From positions 992,001 to 1,056,000 of the forward strand of contig NHNW01000006.1 of the NCBI GenBank assembly GCA_002786025.1: DNA of 64,000 nt, written 5' to 3'. Source of the stretch: Zasmidium citrigriseum. Lineage: Eukaryota; Ascomycota; Dothideomycetes; Mycosphaerellales; Mycosphaerellaceae. Every line of letters begins with the position of its first letter. The stretch's first letter is position 1. Shown here piece by piece: positions 19,965 to 30,535 of the stretch. A model generated the notes under the pieces. The model did no database searches. It was not told the origin of the DNA and was given only the letters and a program-made list of their open reading frames with translations. Position numbers and translations under genes: made by a program.

Positions 19965-22591
19965 GATGGCGATGCTGGTGTAAAGAGCGTGTTCATGCAA
20001 AGGTGGTGTTCACAGAGGGCGAGTTGCCAAGTGTCGTCGGGATGTTGCGCACCGGTGGATCCTTCCCGACCCATGCCACGTCTGTGCACGTGTGGTAGCG
20101 TGAAAGTGAAAGAAGCCTCTTTCGACCTCACTTGCCCTCTCACTTCTGCTTTCCCTTTACTTCCATCGATATCGTACCCCTTTCATCGCTGCCGTCAACG
20201 TTGCATTTACCAGCTGGCCTCTGAGGCTTACGGTGATGGCTTCCACCTCTCGAGCGCCGATAACACCCTGCCGACGGCGATGAACGCGCCGAGATCAGGC
20301 TGCGAAGAAGTGCCAGACAAATGCGCAGGTAACTGCTGTGGTATGGAGACACGCTCCGAGCAGTGATACCAGGCGGCCTGCCGAAGACAGTCTCGATCTC
20401 GCTGGCTTCCGAACAGCAAAGACTGATACGCTCGTCACGCGACGCAAACCTCGTGTCTGGCCTTTGCTATTCACCACGAGACTCGTGAAGATGGTCTTGG
20501 ACCTGTATAGAAGACTGAAGGAAGACTTTGCGAAAGAAGACCGATGAAACCGCCGACTCTCATCCACGATCGACGACACCACGCCGACCGAACAGAGAGT
20601 AAAACAGTATATCCAGCGGCCAGACTTGAGAATGGGCTCGAGACTTGATCGGATCCGAGGCGACTATGATGGTTGTTGTGCTTGTTGCTCGTGTGGTGAG
20701 GAAGAGTGCTGCTGCGTCTGCGCAGAGACTGCGCCCGCGAGTCCGAAGTCTTGGCGCCCCCGAACCCTACCACCGAACGACGACGATACACCCTTTCGCA
20801 ATGCATTTCTGGCCCAGAAAAGGCTTCTCCGAGGATGAAATGGCTATTCGGAAACACCTCGACTGTGTTTTGGTCCCAGACAAGGTATGTTGCTTGTGTG
20901 CGGGCAAGTGTTGGCTGTCGCCGGCACAAGTCCGGCTCGCCAAATTCTGACCTTCATATATGCGCTGCGAGCAGACTGCCCAATCAATCAGCACAGACAG
21001 CCAATAGCATTCGAAGCAGAAAGCAACTCCCAAATAGCACAGCTAGCGTCGAGAGACTGCCCATAGCCAGCTAAAGAGTTGACTCTTCAAAAGCCTTCAC
21101 AGTAAAGCTAGCGTAGGTGCGAAACATAAAAGACTACGAGTCTTTTACATAGAGGTCTTCGGACCTGAATTTTTTGTCTTTTGGCCTCAGGTCAGAAGTT
21201 CAACTCCCGCCCGCCCCCTCAGCCTTGTCACACCACTGCGCCGCAATACCATCAAGATCGATCGCGACCCCCATCAAGATTGGTATGCGGATCATCGCAG
21301 GTTTGTTCTGAATCTCCTCGTGTATTTTTTGAAGTTTGTCTTTCATGTTCTGATTTCTGGTGATCGTTGGAGGCTGGTGTCGAGCAATTCGAGCACCAGC
21401 TTCTTTTGCTGCAAGTCAATTCATTTCGCAATTCGAACCACCAAACGATCTCACCCATCACCGCACGCTCATTTCCATCCATTCACCCTCCGCGCAAAAT
21501 CGCCCGCGGTCAATATCTTCATCCGACATCATGCGACAGCACACGCATGTATGCAGCGACGCTCAGAGACGCTTTCACGCACACCTGCAACCAGCTCGAA
21601 TTCGACTTCAGCTGCAGCTCTAAGTCCGCAACCTCAGCAAACTGGACTCTGGACAGCACACGCTCCTGCCGACTTGTCGTCTTCCACACTCTCCCTTCTC
21701 CTGGTCATCTTCAGACACCCGGTGTCATTTATGAGTACATGGAGCATCCTCGACCTCCTGGACACACGCACAAGCGACATGAGATTCGTAGAACTGACAT
21801 TGCGACGCAGCGTCTTCAGAATCGAGACTGGAGTCCGAACCTTCGCCCATTGCAGTTGGCGCCTCAGCCCAACTCCCTAGCGAGCCCCCCGCTGTGAGGA
21901 CGGTCAAGATGAACACCAGCGAACACTACATGCGATGGAAGCGTAGCTTGCCTGTCCAGCATCCATACCTGCGCCGAAGCAGTGAAGTCAACCATCGCGG
22001 CTCCTCGTCACACTTACACGCGCCCAGCGCCCTTGATGCGTACCTCGAGCGACCGGCAGCCAGGCAGCGACTCGGGGCCGCCTGCATCGACTCAGCAGTG
22101 CACACCATACGATACCGTAGAGCAATGCAAGGGCATACTGAGAGCATGTCACCATACGGCGAACGAAGCGACGGGTCGCCGGCCGACGGGTACACGAAGT
22201 ACCCAACATGGCCTTTGGCTGACGACAGCATCTATGAAAAGAGGAGGTTGAAATATCTGCTGACAGCAATACAGTCGGTGAGAAGACATTGGATTGAACC
22301 TTCTCAATCAGCAGCCGACGTCGTGAACCCATGCTCGAGCTAGACAGGGGTGAAAGGCAGACCCACGTGGCCGATCACAATCCTTGCAAGGTATCGGCAA
22401 GGCCTCTGTACTGCTTTCGAACGCATCTTCTCTGAGTGGTAGAGGAAGAAGAACGCTCTACGACATTCTTACACGGCTTGTGCTCCAGTACACCAGTGAC
22501 AGTACGCAACGACTACAACAAGCAACATCTCCAAGAAGTAACACAGCTCGACTGTGTGAACACAGCCCCAAACTCTCCTCCAACTCCCACC
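19965..22591. other. Gene-poor region (2.6 kb)
   Basis: No reading frame here has a recognisable domain. The longest frames (21320-21880 and 21367-21897, plus strand) overlap each other in different phases, are Ser/His/Arg-rich and look like chance. The left edge contains the promoter of the DscB-like gene. A short, strongly structured segment lies near 21.13-21.19 kb and is listed separately. A spliced lineage-specific gene or a non-coding transcript cannot be excluded. Confidence 0.5.
21127..21193 (+). other. Structured segment: two hairpins and a competing helix with a T6 run
   Basis: Three pairings are visible. A 9-bp arm hairpin spans 21127-21147 with a 3-nt loop (arm core AAAAGACT/AGTCTTTT). 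A second hairpin at 21153-21166 pairs AGGTC with GACCT around a TTCG tetraloop, a very stable RNA loop. GACCTGA (21162-21168) can instead pair with TCAGGTC (21187-21193), excluding the tetraloop hairpin. Between them is a run of six T (21170-21175), sufficient for RNA polymerase III termination on this strand. It does not fold as a tRNA. Whether it is transcribed is unknown. Confidence 0.4.
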
Positions 22592-24048
22592 TCACTTCCT
22601 AACACCCATCAAATCATCCACCATCTCGCCCTTCCCCAACGGCTCAATCCCCACCTCCGGCCCCGCAGGAATCACCACAACCTCCTCCCCATCGTCCTCT
22701 CCCTTTCCCTTACTCAACATCCTACCCCTGCCGCACAGTCAGCACACCTCTTAAGCACGACATCAATACCTTCTTACCTCGCCTTCGCATACCCATACCG
22801 ATACGCATAAAAGTTCGTCGTCTCCCGGAAGACGCTCGTCTCATTGTTCCAATACAATCTTCGCAGCCAGAGGTGGAGGTTGGGGTAGTCGTGGCGGATG
22901 GACTTGAGGTTGCATTGGAAGATTGTGTGGTAGGCGGCGTCGAAGCGGATGAGGGTTGTGTAGAGGCGAATATCTAAGATGTTGGGTTAGCTGGGTTGGA
23001 GTGAGAGAGTGGGGAGGGAGATGGACCAGCTTCTGTGATGTGTTTACCGAAGAGGAAGGGTTGGTGCTTGGGCGAGGAGAGATGTTCTTCCAGTCGATCG
23101 AGGGATTTGAAGAGTGGGTAGACGTTGGCGTCGTAGGCTTCTTGGGTTGTGGCGAAACCGCATTTGTAGACACCTGAGGTCACATCGTTAGCAAGAGCAA
23201 GCCATACATTCGAGATGAGATCTCACCATTGTTGACCGTGTTGTAGACTATGAAACACACTGTCAGCATTTCCATCCCTTCCACGTCTCTGTGGTAGTTG
23301 AAACTCACCCCATTCATTCATCTCATCAATCTCCTTCCTCAAAGCCTCCGGATAAAACCCACCGCCCTCTTTCTTATCCTCCCTCAACCTCTCCTCAATC
23401 AAATCATCAAATTCCGTATAAAACATCCTGATAATCTCACTACTCTCATTGTTCACAATCGTCTTATTCTTCTTGTCAAAAAGACACGGAACCGTGAACC
23501 TGTCTCCATGTCAACACCTTCAAACAACATCGGACAAAACATGATTCGAAATTGAAACTCACCGTCCCGTGTATTCAGGATCAACCCTCAAATAAACCTC
23601 CTTAAGTCCCTTCGCCCCAAAAATCGGATCTTTATCAAGACTTCCATTCTTGCCCGTGAAGAGCCATCCATCTTTCGTCCTACGCAACACATACCAAGTC
23701 AGCAAGGCATTGCCCTCCGACCCTCTTCCTCAACATGAATCCAAACATCAACTTACAAATCAAAATCCGTTGGTATCATCTCAACAACATCCTCCAAGCC
23801 CTTCCTACAACCCATCAGCCTCACCTTCCCCTCAACCCACCCACACCAAACACATATATCAATACTCACAGCCCCCTCAAAAGAACAGCCCGATGCGCCC
23901 ACGGACACCCATAGTTCATATACAACGCATACCGACCCTTCTCGGCCGGGAATTTGGATTTCGGGTCCCTCGAGATCCAGTCGCGGAAGACGCTGTCTTT
24001 GCGCCGGAAGTGCCCGTCGCTGTCGGCGTGGGCGTGTGTAGTAGTCAT
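22592..24048 (-). CDS. ECM4: S-glutathionyl-(chloro)hydroquinone reductase, ECM4/Xi-class GST
   Basis: Eight exons (23870-24048, 23757-23804, 23563-23679, 23309-23499, 23227-23247, 23027-23173, 22778-22973, 22592-22727) give 344 residues; exon five is 21 nt. All seven introns are GT-AG and the phases close exactly. The protein shows SVFRDWIS, the catalytic NYGCPWAHR (Cys48), the [19 protein letters not shown] strand-turn, and the C-terminal domain with [15 protein letters not shown] and [16 protein letters not shown]. These are standard for Xi-class enzymes, which reduce glutathionyl-hydroquinones and release glutathione. The last ~35 residues are acidic and not part of the fold. The role is likely detoxification of quinones or lignin and melanin intermediates. 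The start ATG gives a short hydrophilic leader with no clear mitochondrial signal. Dense introns make this gene easy to misannotate. Confidence 0.92.
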
Positions 24049-24608
24049 TGTCGTTGTTCGAGATGGTTGAGATATACGAGTGAATGGGATAGTTAGTCGG
24101 GAGGGGTAGAGGGCAGCTGATGTCGCCTTTTGATGTGTCTTGCCGGTGGTATGGGAGGCAGCAGCCACAAACCAACATATGCGTGGTCTAGAAGTATCTT
24201 GTGGCTTGTTAAACAAGAGGCAATGACCAATCCCTTCGGCGCCGAAAGTCAGGTAAAAGGATGATGAAATGTAGACCGGGAATGCGAGGTCTTAACTCCA
24301 AAGGGAGCTCGAGCTGCGACAGCTTACCTGAGCAAATGGGACCAGTTCCGCCATGTATACAGCTAGCTCATACCCTCGGGCAGAGGCCTTTGAATGTCTA
24401 CCTAATATGCTCTGATCAATGCTCATGAATCATCAACTCTGCTGAGACAGGGTATTGTGTCAAGGTCAAAACTCCTCAAATTCCGCCGAAAGAAGCAAAA
24501 AGCCATGGTCGACAGGCAGCGCGCTGGTCCAGCCGCCTTCGTATGCTAGATGTTGTATTCCTTCAGAAACGCCCCTCGCAATGCCTGTCAATTCCTATCT
24601 TCCATCAA
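24049..24608. other. Intergenic region between ECM4 and the DUF8035 gene
   Basis: About 560 bp with the 5' flank of ECM4 and the 3' flank of the DUF8035 gene. No gene or repeat is visible. Confidence 0.5.
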
Positions 24609-27600
24609 TCAATACCTGGCTTGCGAGTCATCTCTTCTCCCCAAACCACCGCTCATGTAATTCGGCTCGGCCTCGCGTTCCCTCTCGTGCCTCCTATCGC
24701 GATTCTCCCTGATGAAGTCCGCATTACTCGACGCGCCCGCCGTCGACGGTGCCTCCAGCATCTTTGGTGCCTTCTCCTTGAACTCGTCCTCGCTATCACT
24801 GTACTCATACTCGTCACGGTCCCTGCGATCCCGATTCCGCTGCGATCGTCGTGCTGCTTTCCGCTCCGATCGTTCTTCTTCATATCGCTGATCTGTAGAC
24901 GAATCACGCCGTGTCAGTGAATGTATGATAGCATTGCGCAGACCTTGTCCGAGTTGATATGTCCATGCTCGATGGCGTCGGCGACCACCCGATCTAGACC
25001 CTCGATCTTCATCATGCGCACGCTCCTCTTCGGCAGTCGATGGTGCTGCAGTGTCGGAGTTGCTACGGTGTAGAGGCGGTGAGGGACTGGATGAGGGCTT
25101 GTTTGCTGCCTGGTAGGCATCATCAGGCCTTGCCGTGCCATCCAAGCAGGACGTGTGTGCTGAGGGGTTGAAAAGAGAGTGGTGGCGTTTACCTCTGATC
25201 TCTCGCGTGCGATCCGCGAGTTTCTGAATCTCCTCCTTGGTCAAGACTCGTAGCACAATGACGCAGTCAAGACGTTCCTCGAATCGTTCGTGGGCGGCTT
25301 CGAGAGCTTCGGGGTTGACCAAGCGACGGTCGATCTTGGTCCATCTTGCGCCTGGCGGAATGCCCTTCTTGGTGGCCTGCAAATGATTGTGGTCAGCGTG
25401 TCCTTCACAACGATCAGGCGATAAAGAGATACTCACGTCTTTGAGCGGTGCGACACCCTCGCGCACAGCATTTGGATCTTCAGGGAACTTCTCAGTCGGC
25501 TTCTTGAGGATACCTCTTGGCTTTCGCTCCTCTTCCTCAGTCGGTGGGTCCACAATGCGTACACGATTCTCTCGCCTGTCGCTCATGCTGTTGTCGATGA
25601 TTTGAACCGGCTCGGAGGTCATCATGGGCTGATCGAGGATGCTTGGCTTGCGTTTGAGTCCGCTTGGTAGGCTTGAGTCCACAGTCGAAGGGGCAGTGTT
25701 CGTCGACTGGTCATCGAAGCTGCGTCGAAGAGCAGGGTGTGGAGGCATCTCGTTGATGCCGGCAGTATCGACGCCAACACCTGCCGCTGCAGCAGCTCCA
25801 TTGCGACCTTCACGTTCCCGCTGGCGTTGCTCACGCTCGCGTCGTCTGCGCTCTCGGTCAGGGTCCGATTCGGAATCTCGTTGCTCGAAGGAGGTCCGTC
25901 CAAGCTCTCGCTGCACTTGTTCCATGCGGCGGCGATAGTCCTCGTCAGGGTCGACAAAGGCACCTGGCATCTCGGCAGTCTTGCTCTCGGGCTCTCGATC
26001 CTGTCCAAAGTCTCGCTGACCAACCCGCTCCTGGTTTCGCTCCTGCGTTTGCTTATCTTGGTTGCGCTCGACGTTGTTGGGGGCGGCGTAGTCGGCTTTT
26101 CGTTCTTGATGCTGGTTCCACTCAGTCTGTGATGGTGGTGCGCTTCTTGGAGGATCAGGTGGAGCTTCAAATGCGAATCCAAGGCCGCGATCTGGATCTT
26201 TGTAGCGGTCACGCTCGGCATTGCGCTCGCGACCCTCATCGCTGGCCGCCTGGCCAGGCCTCCTCTCACGACCCTCGTCACTGGTCGACTGACCAGGCCG
26301 TCGCTCACGTGCATATTCGCGGTCTCGATCGTCGCCATTGCGGCGATCACTGCGTTCGCTGCGCTCGCTGCGTTCATTGCGCTCACTGCGTTCTGGCCGG
26401 TCGCGCTCCTGATATTCTTCCTTCTCCTTATCGCGCTTGTCGCTGACTTTGTTGAGCAGACCAGACAATCCAAATGCAGCAGCAGCACCAGCAAGACCAC
26501 CGGTAGCGGCTTGAGCAAGTCCAGGCTTAGACAAAGTCTCACCACTCTGGCGTGGGCTGTTCTCCTTGCGGGCGTATTCCCTTTCGCGATCAGTATCTCG
26601 TCGGTGGTGATGTCGTTCCCTATCACGATCGCTTGGAGGCTCCATCTGGCGAATCCTCTCCTTCTCACGTTCTCGGTCACGATCGTATTCTCGATCACGT
26701 GCCGATCGGTCATAATCGCCACCGTAAGCAGGTGCATCATCTCGCCGTCTCGGCTCTCTGGAGTAGTCACGCGCATCGGAGTAACCCCTTTCCCGCGCCC
26801 TTCCATGCTCGTCATTCTGAATCCGCTGAGCCAGCTCGCGGTCCCGTTTCTCCTGTTCTAACCGGGTCACATCATGAGGCAGGTATTCAGGGGCAGTCTC
26901 TCGTCGATGCGGCTGCTCCAGGTAACCAGAATCTCGGTACTTCTGATGCTCGATACTCTCGTCGCTGCCACGGCCATCTCGGCCAACATGCCGTGATTGA
27001 CTTTCGTTCCGGAAATCAGATCGAATGCCAAATCCTCGTCGTTCAATGCTTCGATCTCCCCTTCCGTCACGAGTGATGCTGTGTCTTCGTTCAGGCCGTC
27101 TTGGCTCTCTGCGGTCCTCGTACTCGTACGTATCATAGTTGTGAATGGTGGTTCTTCGGTCGGTGGAGTTGGTTCTTGGCGGGACGTAATATGGGTCTCG
27201 TGGGTCGCCATACGCACCTGGCTCTTGGTATGTCCTCCCGCGGGTAGGTGATTGCGCAACTCGAGGCTCGTCCCTGACGCTCCTCGTTCGTCCAAGGTTC
27301 TCGTTGATCTTATCCCAGCCACGGGTGCTTGGCGGCGGTCCGATTTCCTTGGCCGGTGCTCTTGTGCCGAAAGTTGGGTCCAGTACACTCACGGGTCGCT
27401 CACGGCTGGCCGCTCCACCACGGTCCATACTTCCTCTCCGCGGACGAGTCTCTCGCCATCTGGGTTCGGTGTCGCGGTACATTGCAGCAGGGTCGGTGTA
27501 TTCGTAGGCTCCTTCGTCGTCGATGCTCTTATCTCTCGGGCGATTCTGGGTGCCATTGGCGTGGTATGCTCTCCTGCCTCGGTCACGCTCAACACCTGAT

Positions 27601-28262
27601 GACCTATAACCACCTCGTTCTACGCTGTCTCTTCGCTTGTGATGTCTCTCGCCGCCAGCTTGCACAGGAATGTTCACGTCAGCCACAAGCTTGGCACTTC
27701 CATCATCAACGCTGTACAGCTTCTTGTGGGTTGAAGCATTGCGTGGCTCTTGCGAAGAGGCAGGCGTGACATAGTAGTCCTTGTCACGAGAAACCTTTTG
27801 CGGGCTTGCTGGACGTGCAAAGTCCTGCTGGATGACTGTCGGCCTGTTTCGGGGCGGGAGTGCGTTGACTGAACCGGTAGTCGCCCGGTTGGTGTCTACC
27901 AGCGACGATCGTCTCGGTCTGCCAGAGTATGAGTCGTATCGCTGCTCGGGACGAGTGCTGGCAGGCGGAGGGTTGTTGATAAAGGTTTGCGTCGAGATCG
28001 GAATGACTCCAGCGGTGCTCGTTCGGGGCGAGGCGTAGGAGTTGTGTCGCTGGTCGTAGTAGGGATTCGAGAGGGTGTTGTCGGAGAGTCGTCCTGGGTT
28101 GTGGATGCGCCTCCCGCCAGGCGAGAGGGTGCGGTTGTTGTAAGACATGCCCGTCGACAGAGGCAGGCTCAGTTCGGCGACGGGTTTGACTCGGGGGACT
28201 TGTATGGACAGCGAGACGGGTCGCGGACGGGCGATGGGGCGCTTGAGGGGATTCTGTTCCAT
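24609..28262 (-). CDS. Large charged low-complexity protein with C-terminal DUF8035 domain
   Basis: The frame is open from the ATG in good context (GCCATGG) to the stop, but it contains introns that keep the frame. A 60-nt intron at 25377-25436 (GTGAGT...TTGCAG) lies between GVAPLKD and ATKKGIPPG. A second likely intron at 24893-25192 (300 nt, GTAAAC...CTACAG) joins TREIR to DQRYEEERSERK. With both removed the protein is ~1097 residues, otherwise 1217. Residues ~200-850 are dominated by Arg, Asp, Glu and Ser (RDRERE-like runs). Within it, RNERSERSERS and a duplicated ERRPGQ(A/S)(A/T)SDEGRER block are short tandem repeats. The conserved part is PPGARWTKIDRRLVNPEAL...RFEERLDCVIVLRVLTKEEI, the DUF8035 core of Pezizomycotina proteins of unknown function. 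A single hydrophobic stretch (LAQAATGGLAGAAAAFGLSG) interrupts the charged region. Function unknown. Confidence 0.75.
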   Translation of the reverse strand: MEQNPLKRPIARPRPVSLSIQVPRVKPVAELSLPLSTGMSYNNRTLSPGGRRIHNPGRLSDNTLSNPYYDQRHNSYASPRTSTAGVIPISTQTFINNPPPASTRPEQRYDSYSGRPRRSSLVDTNRATTGSVNALPPRNRPTVIQQDFARPASPQKVSRDKDYYVTPASSQEPRNASTHKKLYSVDDGSAKLVADVNIPVQAGGERHHKRRDSVERGGYRSSGVERDRGRRAYHANGTQNRPRDKSIDDEGAYEYTDPAAMYRDTEPRWRETRPRRGSMDRGGAASRERPVSVLDPTFGTRAPAKEIGPPPSTRGWDKINENLGRTRSVRDEPRVAQSPTRGRTYQEPGAYGDPRDPYYVPPRTNSTDRRTTIHNYDTYEYEDRREPRRPERRHSITRDGRGDRSIERRGFGIRSDFRNESQSRHVGRDGRGSDESIEHQKYRDSGYLEQPHRRETAPEYLPHDVTRLEQEKRDRELAQRIQNDEHGRARERGYSDARDYSREPRRRDDAPAYGGDYDRSARDREYDRDREREKERIRQMEPPSDRDRERHHHRRDTDREREYARKENSPRQSGETLSKPGLAQAATGGLAGAAAAFGLSGLLNKVSDKRDKEKEEYQERDRPERSERNERSERSERSDRRNGDDRDREYARERRPGQSTSDEGRERRPGQAASDEGRERNAERDRYKDPDRGLGFAFEAPPDPPRSAPPSQTEWNQHQERKADYAAPNNVERNQDKQTQERNQERVGQRDFGQDREPESKTAEMPGAFVDPDEDYRRRMEQVQRELGRTSFEQRDSESDPDRERRRREREQRQREREGRNGAAAAAGVGVDTAGINEMPPHPALRRSFDDQSTNTAPSTVDSSLPSGLKRKPSILDQPMMTSEPVQIIDNSMSDRRENRVRIVDPPTEEEERKPRGILKKPTEKFPEDPNAVREGVAPLKDVSISLSPDRCEGHADHNHLQATKKGIPPGARWTKIDRRLVNPEALEAAHERFEERLDCVIVLRVLTKEEIQKLADRTREIRGKRHHSLFNPSAHTSCLDGTARPDDAYQAANKPSSSPSPPLHRSNSDTAAPSTAEEERAHDEDRGSRSGGRRRHRAWTYQLGQGLRNAIIHSLTRRDSSTDQRYEEERSERKAARRSQRNRDRRDRDEYEYSDSEDEFKEKAPKMLEAPSTAGASSNADFIRENRDRRHEREREAEPNYMSGGLGRRDDSQARY

Positions 28263-30535
28263 GGCAGCGGTCAGCGAAGTGATATTGTCGCCGCCGTGCT
28301 TGGCAATGGACGCTGTGTAACTCGTTCGCTGCTCTGGCGGTGCAGTTTGCAGACGAAGCGAGCGACCCAACGACCCAGATGCTCAAACAGGCGGGCGGGA
28401 ATTGGGCGGCGGACAGGTCATCATACCTCAGCGGGAAGCGTTCAGGATCTTTCTTGCAGTCGCCAACGCAGCAGTAGTCGTTGCGGCTCTGCCGACCGGG
28501 CTCTCTGGCGGTGGGGCGCCCTTGATGCCTGAACAGATGCGGCAGCAGACAGGGAAGGCCCTCGTTCGCAGCCACCGATCTCAACAGTGCGACTTTGGGC
28601 GCGCACGCCGTCGATGTCGTCTATATCACAGCCCGCTGCGATACGAGGGTGGGCGTTGGTGTGTGCGTGGTGTGGTAAGCGGTGGTGGAGGAGTGCGAGG
28701 TGAGGTGGGAGGAGCGTCGGCGGGAAGGGTTGTGGGCAGCGCGGCGAGGAATGCGTTTCTGGTTGCTGGAAGAGAAGTGGACAGTTTGGGACGGCACAGA
28801 CACTGTTGCAGATTTGGCAGAATTGGGAGAGGTTTGGCTAAGGCTTTCCATGGAACTTGCACGGCGGCGACGGCAGCAGGCTGGCCTTCCAGTCCTCTCC
28901 TGCGGTGACCTCATCGCCTCGCTCGCTTCAACGACTCCCTGCTCCGTAGCACACACACACGAGCAGCAGCACATCACTCGTCGCCGCCACGCCCGCCAGC
29001 TACTCCCGCCCCAACACCACCACCGCCGCCGCCGTTCTTCTGCCTATGTACGAGCAAGACTCATGGCACTGCCGAATGGCCTCTGTTTTGCCGTGCGGTC
29101 GACTGCCTTTGCAGCTAATGCACATGCACGACCACCCGGACACACCTCCCACTGGCGACTGGCGATGGCGACGTCACCGGGGTCAGAGAAGTCGACATGC
29201 GGCCTGCGAAGTCTTTTCGGCAAGCAGCCAATCAACATGTTGGTGAGTGACCAGCCGAGCCGCAGAAACAGGGGTGTTGCACGTGAATGGCTTCGTGTTT
29301 GATGAAGATCTTGGTCGTAACTCGCCCTTCACAATCAAATTCATCAAATCAATTCCAAACTGGCCTCGGACTTCACCTCACATTCTCTTCCACCCGGCGA
29401 CAACTCGGACTGCTCTATAAATGCACCGCGAAATGGCGAGGCGGGACGACCAACGCCCGAGCAAAGTCAGATCAAAAGCACTCCAATCCCTGCCATCCGC
29501 CATCACGTAGCATCGGCCTGACGAAACTTGGCTCAGCTGTCCCTACGACCAGGCTCATCCCGGGACGACACCCCTCGCCTACGACTTGTTCGCAACATCG
29601 TGCAGATGTCAAAAAAGGCCCTTCCCTCCCGCGCAAAACCAGAACTGCTGTTGGGCCGCCATGACAGAACCAACCACGCCACGCTATACCACACGCTTCC
29701 TCGTTTCCGCCTGCTGCAACCCAACCCAAGCTTCACCACTGCACCTCATTCATTATAAAATGTGTTGGGCAGCCAGCCAAACCACCCTATCGTTGCTAAC
29801 GCTGCGCGAACGCCCGACCTGTCAACACCAAACTGGACTTTGCAGTCTTGTACGACCCGATAGCCACGGCACTTCGACTCCGCCCCGAAGATCTCCTGCA
29901 TTCTTCTCGAGATCTCCTAGCAGGGATGTGGCGGACGGCAGAGATAACACTGACGGCTAGCCTCGGTCGTTGGCGTTTTCTCCTTCGAGAATGCCCGCTC
30001 AACTGTGATGAGGCCGCATGGAGTGATGGTCAGATGACCGCGTCGCTCCATTCAAATCGCTACGATGGAGATGCACAAAAGCCGTCAGTTGACAGCTCAT
30101 GGCGTTACATCCCAGGAACCACGCTGTACAGCGAACTGCTTCAGGCAGCAGGATTCCGGGAATACACAGCATAGAAGAGCTGTCATCGCCATGGACTTCC
30201 ATCGCACGGCAGGTGACTTTGTTCAACACAATGTCCAAGGTCTAGCTGCCCTAGCCAAGGCAGGTCTATCCGATGTAAGCAGGCATTTCCATCTTCTTCT
30301 GATGAACTGTCAATTCTTCAAGAATTGCAAAAGAAAATGTCCTTCGACCAACCCCCTACTTCAAGGACGGTTCAATCTTGCGGAAAACCGAGCGTTGAAG
30401 CATCTCATCGAGCTCATCATTGAACATTCATGGCAATCATCTATCAACACCTCGCTCTGTCTAGCTCTAATCCCATCCATCCTGTATGCAATTCTCTATA
30501 CAGTCCCGTCGATCTCACACCCTCAGTCTTGCCAT
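28263..30535. other. Gene-poor region (2.3 kb)
   Basis: It contains the 5' flank of the DUF8035 gene and the 3' flank of the MFS gene. Several frames of 60-200 codons exist (for example 28682-29302 plus) but overlap in different phases, are Arg/His/Ala-rich and match nothing I know. A CTATAAA box near 29414 has no convincing gene downstream. Confidence 0.5.

Noticed and set aside
21128..21210. Possible tRNA near the hairpins
   Set aside because: No acceptor stem pairing across the segment and no proper T-arm or D-arm; the helices present do not make a cloverleaf.
21320..21897. Two overlapping plus-strand frames of 176-186 codons
   Set aside because: They overlap in different phases and show Ser/His/Arg-rich random composition; no splice model improves either.
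25622..26815. 397-codon frame in another phase of the DUF8035 gene
   Set aside because: It is produced by repetitive Arg/Asp/Glu codons read in a shifted frame; no independent similarity.
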